Below are positions 52,841-62,355 of a stretch of DNA of 64,000 bases, one piece after another. The position numbers and the translations under genes are program-made. Origin of the DNA: Sporosarcina sp. Te-1 (GTDB lineage: Bacteria; Bacillota; Bacilli; Bacillales_A; Planococcaceae). Each line of letters starts with the position of its first letter. The first letter of the stretch is position 1. Under the pieces are notes generated by a model, which worked only from the letters and a program-made list of their open reading frames with translations, had not been told where the DNA came from and searched no databases. The stretch is from the NCBI RefSeq assembly GCF_017498505.1, contig NZ_CP071798.1, positions 62,001 to 126,000 of the forward strand. The letters run 5' to 3'.

Positions 52841-54013
52841 ATGAAAAAATTGTTACTTCCTTTTTTAGCATTGATTCTGTCTATTGGTTTTGGGTTTTTA
52901 GGTTTAACAGCAGAAGCGTCAAGCAGTTCTTATCTTCAGGAAAAGCAAGCTATGATTTATGCGGACAAGTTTCTAAAGGAGAATGTTACAAGTAATTTTT
53001 TATTAAACTATGAGTACGAAGTGTATGATGTTGATGATTCGATTTTAGGTTACTATTTTACCTATGCAGATGAAAATGGGGATACTGGGTATATTCTCGT
53101 CTCAGCTTCCAAAGAAAGAATTCCGATTCTTGAATTCGGAGTAGGAACTGAAAGAGACAATTTTGAGAGAGGATTTGAATCAGGAGATCGCACTTATTAT
53201 TTAGGAGCTTTAACATATCGCTCTGCAAGCAATAAGGAAGAACTACACAAAGGATTCAATGATTTGAAGAACGAAGCTATAAAAAAATTAGAAAATGAAC
53301 TACAAGATAAGAGTGAAAAGTTAACAGAGGAAGAAAGCGAATTAATAAAAGAATCAATCGAAGATTTAAGAAACGAACAATTTAAAAGTATGGCGAAAGG
53401 TAATTATGTAAATGAGTGGAATGCTCTGGAGAGCAACAATTTAACTCCTTCAAACTATCTGACAAATGAACAAAAAGTTTTAGCTGTTAATCGAATTTGG
53501 CAAAGAACATCAGGAGTCAAAAATCCGGGTTCAGCATGCGGTCCGACTGCTGGTGCGATGGTGGCAGAATACTTGAATAACATAGGTTATAATGTAAAGT
53601 ATGGTACTCATTATGGAGGAGATGCCAATTTTATCAATCATCTATGGGATGAGATGGCTTGGAAATGGGGAGCAACAATGGGAAGTTATCAAAAACATAT
53701 GGAAAAGCACCTGAACCTAAATTATTCACGACAAAAATTCAATATTATTGCATGGGACACTAATGATTTTAATGATTATAAAAGATTTATTAACGAAGGA
53801 TTCCCTGTAACTATTCGTTTTAATAACTTGACACAGGGTAATTATTGGTCAGACTGGCATTTTGTTGTAGGAAATGCTTATAAGGTTACGACCGCTGGTG
53901 ACTTTGTAGGTGTTAAAGATCCGGATAGTGGAGTGAATAATATTGGAACTAATTACTTTGCGTGGAATCCAAATTATAAAGTTATTACTCTTTCCCACAT
54001 TACTGTATATTAA
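52841..54013 (+). CDS. Secreted C39-like cysteine peptidase (prophage cargo)
   Basis: A 390-residue exported protein. Signal peptide about 1-26 (ends TAEASS). The next 100 residues (YADENGDTGYILVSASKERIPILE) resemble a streptopain-like pro-domain, and a lysine/glutamate-rich helical linker follows. The papain-like domain has catalytic Cys233 in GSACGPTAGAM and His340 in DWHFVVGNAY, with an Asp in VKDPDSG. This fits the peptidase_C39_2 family. It is AT-rich, has its own GGAGG site, and lies after the lysis cassette, a common moron site. Substrate unknown; an extracellular or wall protease or toxin is possible. Confidence 0.75.
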   Translation: MKKLLLPFLALILSIGFGFLGLTAEASSSSYLQEKQAMIYADKFLKENVTSNFLLNYEYEVYDVDDSILGYYFTYADENGDTGYILVSASKERIPILEFGVGTERDNFERGFESGDRTYYLGALTYRSASNKEELHKGFNDLKNEAIKKLENELQDKSEKLTEEESELIKESIEDLRNEQFKSMAKGNYVNEWNALESNNLTPSNYLTNEQKVLAVNRIWQRTSGVKNPGSACGPTAGAMVAEYLNNIGYNVKYGTHYGGDANFINHLWDEMAWKWGATMGSYQKHMEKHLNLNYSRQKFNIIAWDTNDFNDYKRFINEGFPVTIRFNNLTQGNYWSDWHFVVGNAYKVTTAGDFVGVKDPDSGVNNIGTNYFAWNPNYKVITLSHITVY

Positions 54014-54049
54014 AATAATGAAATTCGGGGTTTTAAAGGACGTGTATAA

Positions 54050-54337
54050 ATGAGGTTACCCATCTTGTTTTGGAGCACATTTTTATCCTTGTGTTGTATA
54101 CAATGGGGTGTGGAATTTTGGATAGACCAATTAACTAGTAGTGCAAAACAAGCGTTTATAATTATTATTATAATTTCATTTGTAATTTACCCCATTTTCA
54201 GTCTACTATCTCTTATATACTTTGAAAAAACAGGTTTACCAAAGTCTACCAAAAGACTTGGAGGAATCTTACTTCTAGTGGGCTTCCTTACTAATCCAGC
54301 AGTATTTCAATTTATTAAGATGACCATTAATATTTAA
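54050..54337 (+). CDS. Small membrane protein next to the C39 peptidase
   Basis: A 95-residue protein with three predicted membrane segments (LPILFWSTFLSLCCIQWGVEFW; AFIIIIIISFVIYPIFSLLSLIYF; LGGILLLVGFLTNPAVFQF). No known family. ATG 54050 follows AAAGGACGTG. It is 36 bp after the peptidase stop, on the same strand, and ends at a terminator, so they share a transcript. An immunity or helper role for the peptidase is an inference from this pairing only. Confidence 0.6.
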   Translation: MRLPILFWSTFLSLCCIQWGVEFWIDQLTSSAKQAFIIIIIISFVIYPIFSLLSLIYFEKTGLPKSTKRLGGILLLVGFLTNPAVFQFIKMTINI

Positions 54338-54341
54338 TCAT

Positions 54342-54370
54342 AAAAAAGACGGGAGCTACCCGTCTTTTTT
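54342..54370 (+). terminator. Terminator of the peptidase operon
   Basis: AAAAAGACGGG and CCCGTCTTTTTT around AGCTA. The following 54371-54732 stretch is AT-rich with only spurious short frames. Confidence 0.85.
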
Positions 54371-54642
54371 AATTGTTCTTAAGTGGAGGAAGGCGTATTT
54401 TGCAATTCTTTAAGTATTGTGACCGCCTATATTCTTTATATGTTCAATTGCTTTCACCCTGTTAGTGTAAAATGTAGACTTTTTTTATGTATCCACTTAT
54501 ATAATACTGCTGTTTTTCTTTATAATTCTTTAAAAACAATGCAACAGAAAAAACGTGCAATTTGCTAGTGTCTTCAAGATTGGTTTAAGTGATAATTGGG
54601 TTCTTAAAGATAACTAAATCCAAAATTTGCGATATTTACATA

Positions 54643-54656
54643 AGAATATTCGTTCT
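54643..54656 (+). promoter_or_regulatory. Possible LexA (SOS) box before the WYL-like gene
   Basis: AGAATATTCGTTCT resembles the Bacillus LexA site CGAACRNRYGTTCG with two or three mismatches, about 80 bp before the gene. yolD operons are often SOS-linked, which is why I note it. Confidence 0.25.
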
Positions 54657-54732
54657 GTATAAAAGTCCAAAGAAGTGAACGAGCGTGCGTAAAACATTGG
54701 ATAAATAGGTGATATATGGTGAGGAACTGGAT

Positions 54733-54906
54733 ATGATGTATATGGCAGCGGACGGGACAATAAGCAGGCGCCGAATTAAAGTCTTGCAAGTAGGCGAGGT
54801 GTCCTTTCGTGCGTATTGTTATTTGAGGAAATCTAAACGAACGTTCTCCTTTGAAAGTGTTCTAGCACTGGTTCCTGTAACTAAGAAAGAAAGCATGGTG
54901 ATTTAA
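54733..54906 (+). CDS. Small WYL-like protein upstream of yolD
   Basis: A 57-residue protein. ADGTISRRRIKVLQVGEVSFRAYCYLRKSKRTFSFESVLAL is arranged like a single WYL-type beta domain, which senses ligands or nucleic acid in regulators. Proteins of this kind are commonly encoded directly before yolD. ATG 54733 has GAGGAA 8 nt upstream; a GTG at 54709 would lengthen it. The stop overlaps the yolD start (TAATG at 54903-54908). The exact role is unknown. Confidence 0.6.
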   Translation: MMYMAADGTISRRRIKVLQVGEVSFRAYCYLRKSKRTFSFESVLALVPVTKKESMVI

Positions 54907-55277
54907 TGAATAAAGACCTGAAACAACATGGAAGCATGAAGGAGCGGGGCTCGATCAAATGGACATCATTAATGCTACCAGAACATATTGCCCAGTTGCG
55001 TGACTGGCAGGAAGAAGATGGTCGTGTTGAACGGCCAGAATTAACCGAATGGGATTTGGTAGCTTTGCAAGAGGAACTGGAGCTGGTATCCAAACGGAAA
55101 TGCCAAACACATATTAAAACATGGAGAGATGGACGTATCATCCACAATCGTGGCACCATCGAAAAAATCGACGTACATAATAAAGCAATCATCCTAGCAG
55201 AACCATTTGGTGATTTGAAAATTCCAATTGACGATATTATATCAGTACAATCGGTGGAATCGAGTAGGAGGGAGTGA
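54906..55277 (+). CDS. yolD: YolD-like protein, 3' end altered by intron insertion
   Basis: A 123-codon frame. RGSIKWTSLMLPEHIAQLRDW (about 14-34) is the YolD family core; the second half carries GRIIHNRGTIEKIDVHNKAIILAEPFGDLKIPIDDIISVQSV. YolD proteins often accompany Y-family polymerase genes and are linked to SOS mutagenesis; no polymerase is present here. The final six residues (ESSRRE) are encoded by the intron. Without it the frame would read ..SVQSVD and stop, so the original protein ended five residues earlier. The change is small, and the protein may still be functional. Confidence 0.85.
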   Translation: MNKDLKQHGSMKERGSIKWTSLMLPEHIAQLRDWQEEDGRVERPELTEWDLVALQEELELVSKRKCQTHIKTWRDGRIIHNRGTIEKIDVHNKAIILAEPFGDLKIPIDDIISVQSVESSRRE

Positions 55278-57146
55278 TTAACTCCCGACCTCTCACACCA
55301 CCGTACGTACCGATCGGTATACGGCGGTTCAATTAAGATTGTTGACGCAAAGATTCGTAACGCGATATCAGACTTTTGAGCCCTTGGGAACTCCAATAGG
55401 AGTTTCCGAGGGCTCTGTGTAATATGGGGCTGTTGGAAATTCTCCAATAACCTTTCCGTGAGTTGCCCCATTCGTAAGCCTTTCTTCTCTCAACGCCTAG
55501 CCCGATGAGTTTTCTCACTTTGGTTCTTGGAAGTTTCCAATCCTTCCACATACACATTCGGAGCCGTCTTCTAATCCACGAATCAAAGTGAACAAATACG
55601 CTCGGTGTATCTGCCAATGCAAAGTAGCCGCACCAACCCATGAGATATTGATTGATTTTCTCTACTCGATACTCCAAAGGATAAGGTTTCTTCCTTGAGG
55701 TGATTTCACGGATTTTATTCTTCATTCGTTTCACACTTTCTTTCGCAATCCGAACCTTAGGTTCTTTGTGAGAGGTAAAACTAAACCCAAGAAATTTTCT
55801 GTTCCAAGGACGGTCTACTGCGGACTTATCCAGATTGACCTTCAACTTAAGCTTCCCTTCAATAAACGAAGTGACAGAATTCATGACCCGATTTCCTGCT
55901 TTGCTTGTTTTCACATAGATGTTGCAGTCATCAGCGTATCGCACAAATTTATGACCTCTTTCCTCCAATTCCTTATCTAGTTCATCAAGCACAATGTTGG
56001 AAAGTAGTGGACTCAAAGGACCTCCTTGCGGAGTGCCTTCTTCACTCCTTGTTACGATACCATTTATCATGATGCCAGATTTCAAGTATTTACGGATTAA
56101 CTTAAGAAGACGCTTATCTTCGATTTGTTTTGCAAGTACGCCCATAAGCCTGTCATGGTTCACTTTGTCGAAGAATTTCTCCAAGTCGATATCGACGACC
56201 CAGCGATTCCCTTCCTGTATATATCCTTTTGCTTTCCTTACCCCATCGTGTGCGCTTCGATTAGGTCGAAACCCATAACTATGGTCTGAAAAGGTCGGAT
56301 CATATAAGGAGGTTAAAACTTGGGCAATCGCCTGTTGAATGAAACGGTCTATCACGGTAGGGATGCCTAATAGACGCACACCCCCGTCAGGTTTCGGGAT
56401 TTCGACCCTGCGGACAGGTTGCGGCTCATAAGTTCCCTGAAGGAGTTCCACTTTCATGGATTCCCAGTGTTCTAAGATGTGCTTCCGTAGGTTTTGTACG
56501 GGCATTTCATCTACACCATGGCTCCCTTTATTGCGTTCCACCCGTTTCAGAGCAGAAAGCAGGTTTTCCCGTGACAGGATTCGTTCCATCAACATGTGTT
56601 ACGCCTCTTTCCGTGAACAACGATTCTCTTTATGCCAGCCCTACTCCACCATCTCGAAGTCCCCCGTGGGATTCACCACTTCCTCCTTCAAGTATGCCTT
56701 ACCGGTTATCTGTGTTCTTCGTAGGTTACTGAATGCCAAGGTGTTGTTCTCTCTTAATTGTTCAGCCCTTCCCACTCTTCTCGAGTATGAATGGTACTAT
56801 GGCTTCTGCTGACTTCTGATTGTTCAGCTATTCATCACTGAATAGGTTACCAAGGGGACTTGGCGTATCAATCAGACCTCCCCAGGTAAGAACGTAGTCT
56901 TTCCCTCCATCTATCTGCTTCATTTACTCTGTACAACCTTTGGCAGAAAGGGTTTTGTTTTGTTAGGCAAACTCACCCAATTGTACCTAGCCTTATATGA
57001 AGTTCGTGTTCCTCAGACCGGAGGTTTGCCGCTCGCTTCCTTCAGATTTCGCGTCGCCGCGAACACCCTTGCGTTAAGCTAGCTGCTACTTCTGCCTTCA
57101 CAGTTCGGGACTTGTACCCTATAGGCTACGCCCATGCTGGGCACAC
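55259..57146 (-). mobile_element. Group IIC intron, complete, inserted at the yolD terminator
   Basis: A minus-strand intron of 1888 bp. The 5' end is GTGTGCCC (57146 downward), followed by a domain I closely like the Oceanobacillus iheyensis group IIC intron as I recall it (TATAGGG, GTCCCGAACTGTGAAGGC). Domain V lies at about 55296-55330 (ACCG..GTACGTACGG). Domain VI follows and the 3' end is ..CTCGAT (55259). The 5' exon ends in a hairpin and T run (57149-57177 reversed), the standard target of class C introns. Removing 55259-57146 rejoins GTGGA to CTAA, restoring a yolD stop. Confidence 0.85.
55333..56595 (-). CDS. ltrA: Group II intron reverse transcriptase/maturase
   Basis: A 420-residue intron-encoded protein. 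Reverse transcriptase blocks are in order: GVDEMPVQNL, RRVEIPKPDGGVRLLGIPTV, YGFRPNRSAHD, VVDIDLEKFFDKVNHDRL, GTPQGGPLSPLLSNI and the catalytic RYADDCNIYV (about 239-248). A maturase (X) domain with GWCGYF follows. There is no HNH endonuclease, and length is typical of class C. ATG 56595 or 56589 starts it. It helps intron splicing and target-primed mobility. All key residues are present, so the intron could be active. Confidence 0.95.
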   Translation of the reverse strand: MLMERILSRENLLSALKRVERNKGSHGVDEMPVQNLRKHILEHWESMKVELLQGTYEPQPVRRVEIPKPDGGVRLLGIPTVIDRFIQQAIAQVLTSLYDPTFSDHSYGFRPNRSAHDGVRKAKGYIQEGNRWVVDIDLEKFFDKVNHDRLMGVLAKQIEDKRLLKLIRKYLKSGIMINGIVTRSEEGTPQGGPLSPLLSNIVLDELDKELEERGHKFVRYADDCNIYVKTSKAGNRVMNSVTSFIEGKLKLKVNLDKSAVDRPWNRKFLGFSFTSHKEPKVRIAKESVKRMKNKIREITSRKKPYPLEYRVEKINQYLMGWCGYFALADTPSVFVHFDSWIRRRLRMCMWKDWKLPRTKVRKLIGLGVERRKAYEWGNSRKGYWRISNSPILHRALGNSYWSSQGLKSLISRYESLRQQS

Positions 57147-57148
57147 CT

Positions 57149-57177
57149 AAAAAAGAGGGGGCTAATGCCTCCTCTTT
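57149..57177. terminator. yolD terminator hairpin, target of the intron
   Basis: AAAGAGG (57152-57158) with CCTCTTT (57171-57177), inner GGC-TAAT-GCC. A six-base A run on the plus side becomes the T run on the minus strand, directly before the intron. Confidence 0.75.
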
Positions 57178-57336
57178 GAATAAGAAATTAATAACCACTT
57201 TATATTTGAGGTCTATTTGCCCCCAATATTGCCCCCTGTTGCAAATACAAATTAAGTTGCTAAGAAATATATTAAGGTGAGATTTCTCTATTCGCTTACA
57301 GAGAAACCGATAAAAATCATTAAAAATTCCCGTCTC

Positions 57337-57352
57337 AAATCTTTCCTATTAT
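57337..57352. repeat. attR core, 16-bp direct repeat
   Basis: AAATCTTTCCTATTAT, the exact partner of 48160-48175. The region 57178-57336 before it is AT-rich, with TTTGCCCCC and TTGCCCCCT motifs near 57216-57237. Confidence 0.8.
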
Positions 57353-57383
57353 AGCACATTTTTCGAAGGACCGAAGATTATGT

Positions 57384-57411
57384 TTGACAAGTGACTATTT
57401 TATACTACAAT
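57384..57411 (+). promoter_or_regulatory. Sigma-A promoter of tyrS
   Basis: Consensus TTGACA (57384-57389), 16-bp spacer, TACAAT (57406-57411). Confidence 0.8.
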
Positions 57412-57424
57412 AAGGGATATATCT

Positions 57425-58950
<1,526 letters not shown>

Positions 58951-58955
58951 CAAGC

Positions 58956-58988
58956 AAAAGCTGTTCGTCCATGACGAACAGCTTTTCT
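58956..58988. terminator. Terminator between tyrS and ku
   Basis: A stem of AAAAGCTGTTCGTC with GACGAACAGCTTTT and a 3-nt loop, flanked by T; shared by converging genes. Confidence 0.85.
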
Positions 58989-58993
58989 GTATA

Positions 58994-59821
58994 CTACGCA
59001 TTTTTCTTTGCAGCAGCTTTTTTCCTCGTGGCAGGCTTTTTCTTTTTCGTTTTGTCGAGGGAAGCTTGGAGGGCTGCCATTAAATCGGTCACATTGGCTG
59101 GAGCTGCTGGCTGCTTCTCGCTCGCTGCCACTGTACGGTTGCCAGATTTTTTCTCCTCGATCAATTCCATTAGAGCGGTACGGTATTCATCCGTATATTT
59201 GGTCGGATCAAACGCAGTCGTTAATTGGTCAACTAATAAGAGTGCGGTATCCAATTCTTTTTGGACGACGGAGTCTTCATTTGGAATATTGGGTACTTCC
59301 TGTACATTCCGCACTTCGTCGGGAAAATGGATTGTTTCCATTAATAGTGCATCTTTGTAGACACGGACCACGGCCAGCTGTTCTTTTGAACGGATGATGA
59401 TTTTGGCTACCCCGATCTTTCCGGATTCTTGGAGGGCTTTACGTAAAAGAGCGTACGCTTTGCCGCCACTTGCATCCGGTGCCATGAAATAGCTCCGTTC
59501 AAAATAAATCGGGTCGATTTCCTCCAGTTTGACAAAGTCGATAATTTCCACTGCTTTGTCTTCATTCTCCTTTTTTAACTTCTCCAATTCCTCATCATCA
59601 AGCACCACGAACTTGTTCTTCGTATATTCATACGCTTTTACAATGTCTTCGTTTTGGATTTCCTTTTCGCAAACCGGGCATACTTTCTGATAACTGATCG
59701 GTGAATGACATTCCTTATGGAGCTGGCGCAATTTGACATCGTTGTTTTCCGTTGCCGCATGCAGTTTAATCGGGATATTGACAAGACCGAAGCTGATGCT
59801 TCCTTTCCAAATAGTATGCAT
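58994..59821 (-). CDS. ku: DNA end-binding protein Ku
   Basis: A 275-residue bacterial Ku. The start MHTIWKGSISFGLVNIPIKLHAATE, the DFVKLEEIDPIYFERSYFMAPD core and the LRKALQESGKIGVAKIIIRSKE block are typical. The C-terminal tail is lysine/alanine-rich (TKKKKPATRKKAAAKKN) and may bind DNA or recruit ligase. It binds double-strand ends and brings in LigD for non-homologous end joining. Divergent from ligD over a 99-bp gap. A CATACTA forespore-type -10 upstream suggests use in spores, as in B. subtilis ykoV. Confidence 0.95.
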   Translation of the reverse strand: MHTIWKGSISFGLVNIPIKLHAATENNDVKLRQLHKECHSPISYQKVCPVCEKEIQNEDIVKAYEYTKNKFVVLDDEELEKLKKENEDKAVEIIDFVKLEEIDPIYFERSYFMAPDASGGKAYALLRKALQESGKIGVAKIIIRSKEQLAVVRVYKDALLMETIHFPDEVRNVQEVPNIPNEDSVVQKELDTALLLVDQLTTAFDPTKYTDEYRTALMELIEEKKSGNRTVAASEKQPAAPANVTDLMAALQASLDKTKKKKPATRKKAAAKKNA

Positions 59822-59841
59822 AGTGTCACCCGCTTTTTTAT

Positions 59842-59871
59842 TAGTATGGGATGCGTTCGATTTCTTATGTA
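59842..59871 (-). promoter_or_regulatory. Forespore (sigma-G/F-type) promoter of ku
   Basis: On the minus strand TACATA (59871-59866), 17-bp spacer and CATACTA (59848-59842). CATACTA fits the sigma-G -10 CATWHTA and TACATA the -35 with one change. B. subtilis ku/ligD are sigma-G genes. Confidence 0.55.
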
Positions 59872-59920
59872 TATGAAATGGTTTCTGCCAAACAATAAGG
59901 GAAACGACGAGGTGATAAGC

Positions 59921-61747
59921 ATGAAACCGATGTTACTGATAGAAGCAGATACAATTCCTACAGGCGAGGAGTGGATGTATGAAACGAAATACGATGGCTT
60001 CCGTTGCCTATTAGAATGGTCGGAAACGGCAATTACGCTGACGAGTCGAAATGGAAACAGGTTGAATGACATGTTCCCTGAAATCATCCGGTGTTGCCAT
60101 GAAGTTCATGAGAAAATAAAAATCTATCTTCCTCTGCAGCTCGACGGAGAGCTTGTCCATCTACTGAATAACTATAAAAGCGAATTTGCGGTTGTGCAGG
60201 CGAGAGGGAGGATGCGTAAAGCCGACGTAATCAGTCATCATGCATTACGCTTTCCATGTCATTACATCGTGTTTGATTTACTGACGTGGCAAGGAGAAGA
60301 CGTATCCGGAGAATCGCTTATTAAAAGGAAAAAGAAGCTGCGGACCTTCTTTGCAAAATCTAAATTGCCGATAACGGTTGAATATGGTAAGAGTGAATCT
60401 CTGCAGCTCATCGAGGACTTTACACAATCGTCCCAGTTGTGGGAGACGATTCAAATACATAATGGAGAAGGGATCGTAGCCAAGAAAAAAACGAGTGTCT
60501 GGTCAAATGAAAAACGCACTCCGCATTGGGTCAAGGTGAAACATTGGAAAACAATTCATGTGATTGTCACTAAGTACGAAGCGGCCAACGGGTTCTTTAC
60601 AGGGGGTGTCTACAAAGAAGATCAGTTTATCGAGATTGTGACGTTCCGGCATGGGCTGTCTGACGAGGAATATCGGGCACTCGCCGATTTATTCACATCA
60701 AACGGAACAAAAGTCGGGGAGGAGACGTGGCAATTGGAGCCCTCGGTTTGCGTGAAAGTCGATTGCATTGATTTTGATGGGAAGCATTTGCGTGAACCGA
60801 GGTTCCATAGCTTTGATTTTGAAATGAATGCAGAGCATTGTATTTGGCGACAACTGAACCGTGAGTTGCATCCTATTCCGGAAACGGTGCCAATTACCCA
60901 CCCGGACAAGCCGGTTTGGCCGAAGATGGGGATTGAAAAAGACGATTTTTTATATTATCTGCAAGCAGTCTATCCTTATATGGGTCCGTTTCTTCACAAC
61001 CGGCTTCTGACGGTCATCCGTTATCCGCATGGCGTAGTAGGCGAACGGTTTTATCAGAAAAACGCTCCTGATTACAAGCCCGATTTTGTGGTGACGAAGA
61101 GGGAGGAGGATATTGATTATCTTCTGTGCAACGATATCCAGACAATGCTTTGGCTTGGAAATCAGCTTGCGCTTGAATATCACATACCTTTTCAGCCGTT
61201 TGATACGGCCTGTCCGACAGAAATCGTCTTTGATTTGGACCCGCCCTCCGTTCAGGAGTTTCCGTTAGCTATTGAAGCGGCGCTGCGACTGAAGGTGATT
61301 TTCGATCAATTCAAATTGGAGTCCTTCGTTAAAACTTCGGGAGGGAAAGGGCTGCAAGTATATATTCCTCTTCCATTCGATACATTCACCTATGATGATA
61401 CAAGAGTTTTCACTCAGTTTGTGGCTGAATTTTTAAGCGGTCAGGAACCGGATTGGTTCACAACAGAGCGGCTGAAGAAGAATAGGGGAAACCGGTTATA
61501 TATTGATTATGTGCAGCATCACGAAGGAAAGACGATTGTCGCGCCCTACTCCACCCGCGGGGGAGAACTGGCGACTGTGGCAACCCCGCTCGAATGGTCA
61601 GAAGTGACACGTCAACTACGCCCGGATATGTTCACCATTCCGACTGTATTGGACCGGGTGAAGAAAATGGGGAATCCATTCCGAAGTTTTAAGGATGTCG
61701 GAGCCAAGCAGCCGTTTCAGGAGGTTTTACAGCAGTTGTCTGAGTGA
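59921..61747 (+). CDS. ligD: ATP-dependent DNA ligase LigD (ligase-polymerase)
   Basis: A 608-residue two-domain NHEJ enzyme. The N-terminal ligase domain has the adenylated lysine in ETKYDGFR (about 21-28) and downstream nucleotidyl-transfer blocks (LDGELVHL, EGIVAKK, WVKVK). The C-terminal primase-polymerase domain has EIVFDLDPPS (metal aspartates, about 431-440) and SFVKTSGGKGLQVYIP. There is no 3'-phosphoesterase domain, as in B. subtilis LigD (611 residues). ATG 59921 has GAGGTGAT upstream; the frame extension to 59705 overlaps ku and is rejected. It works with Ku encoded next door. Confidence 0.95.
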   Translation: MKPMLLIEADTIPTGEEWMYETKYDGFRCLLEWSETAITLTSRNGNRLNDMFPEIIRCCHEVHEKIKIYLPLQLDGELVHLLNNYKSEFAVVQARGRMRKADVISHHALRFPCHYIVFDLLTWQGEDVSGESLIKRKKKLRTFFAKSKLPITVEYGKSESLQLIEDFTQSSQLWETIQIHNGEGIVAKKKTSVWSNEKRTPHWVKVKHWKTIHVIVTKYEAANGFFTGGVYKEDQFIEIVTFRHGLSDEEYRALADLFTSNGTKVGEETWQLEPSVCVKVDCIDFDGKHLREPRFHSFDFEMNAEHCIWRQLNRELHPIPETVPITHPDKPVWPKMGIEKDDFLYYLQAVYPYMGPFLHNRLLTVIRYPHGVVGERFYQKNAPDYKPDFVVTKREEDIDYLLCNDIQTMLWLGNQLALEYHIPFQPFDTACPTEIVFDLDPPSVQEFPLAIEAALRLKVIFDQFKLESFVKTSGGKGLQVYIPLPFDTFTYDDTRVFTQFVAEFLSGQEPDWFTTERLKKNRGNRLYIDYVQHHEGKTIVAPYSTRGGELATVATPLEWSEVTRQLRPDMFTIPTVLDRVKKMGNPFRSFKDVGAKQPFQEVLQQLSE

Positions 61748-61774
61748 TGGAGGAATTATTCTGAGAAAGTTGGA

Positions 61775-61813
61775 AGGCAGCACAACATGAACTACGATGT
61801 GCTGCCTTTTTTC
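61775..61813. terminator. Terminator between ligD and the VOC pseudogene
   Basis: AGGCAGCACA (61775-61784) pairs with TGTGCTGCCT (61798-61807), then T6. Confidence 0.85.
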
Positions 61814-61817
61814 TATT

Positions 61818-62202
61818 TTAACGGTTGCAGATCATCAAGACATTACCGTCCGGGTCTTTGAAATTAAAATAAGCAAAATCGCCAATCCGTTCGATTTTCC
61901 TTGTGACTTGAATGTCGTGTGCTTGAATAAATCGATAGGCATCATCAATATCCTCTACAAAGGAAATTAAAGAGAACATGTGAAGAAGGCGCAAGCATAA
62001 AACCGGGATCGAACGTATGATCATCCAGTGTCAAACCTGTTTCGCCGGTGACCGGAATATTATGGACCGGCGATTTAACTGTTGATTCATCAATGGAAAG
62101 ACCAAGAAGATCAGCATACCACTTGACAGATGTCTTTAGATCGCTGACATGGATAAACACATTATTGATTTTGCAGGCAATGGGTGAGACTTTCACGTTC
62201 AT
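61818..62202 (-). pseudogene. VOC/glyoxalase-fold protein, frameshifted
   Basis: Two overlapping minus-strand frames together make one vicinal-oxygen-chelate protein of about 125 residues. The first (62202 to about 61990) starts MNVKVSPIACKINNVFIHVSDLKTSVKWYADLLGLSI; the second ends DAYRFIQAHDIQVTRKIERIGDFAYFNFKDPDGNVLMICNR, the typical C-terminal VOC strand. The switch falls near 61985-62000. One inserted or deleted base explains it. A sequencing error is possible. The substrate of such small VOC proteins is unknown. Confidence 0.75.
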
Positions 62203-62355
62203 GATAAGTACCGCCTTTCGTTTGGATTGTGATTAGAATTCGACGGGACTTTATTGATTTCCTCTATAATTTTACTATGGCTATCCTTTCTCACCGATAT
62301 GACTTCCGTTGAATATAATATGTACTGACCCAAGTATGAAAAGTGGAGTGGTACA

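Larger units (their letters stand above)
48160..57352. mobile_element. Degenerate prophage island with a group II intron
   Basis: A 9.2-kb island bounded by the exact direct repeat AAATCTTTCCTATTAT. Contents in order: truncated integrase (minus), two truncated tail genes, an HEXXH cargo gene, two holins, a glucosaminidase, an amidase, a secreted C39-like peptidase, a small membrane protein, a WYL-like gene, yolD, and a group IIC intron. Head, packaging, replication and repressor genes are missing, removed by at least one deletion. It lies between the PBP gene and tyrS. AT content and gene style differ from the flanks in the cargo parts. Confidence 0.85.

Noticed and set aside
54383..54568. 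61-codon frame after the peptidase operon
   Set aside because: No ribosome site, Cys/Phe/Tyr-rich composition and AT-rich non-coding context.
56456..56812. Plus-strand frames within the group II intron
   Set aside because: Antisense shadows of the reverse transcriptase and intron RNA.
59705..59920. 72-residue N-terminal extension of LigD
   Set aside because: It overlaps ku on the other strand; ATG 59921 has a ribosome site and gives the normal length.
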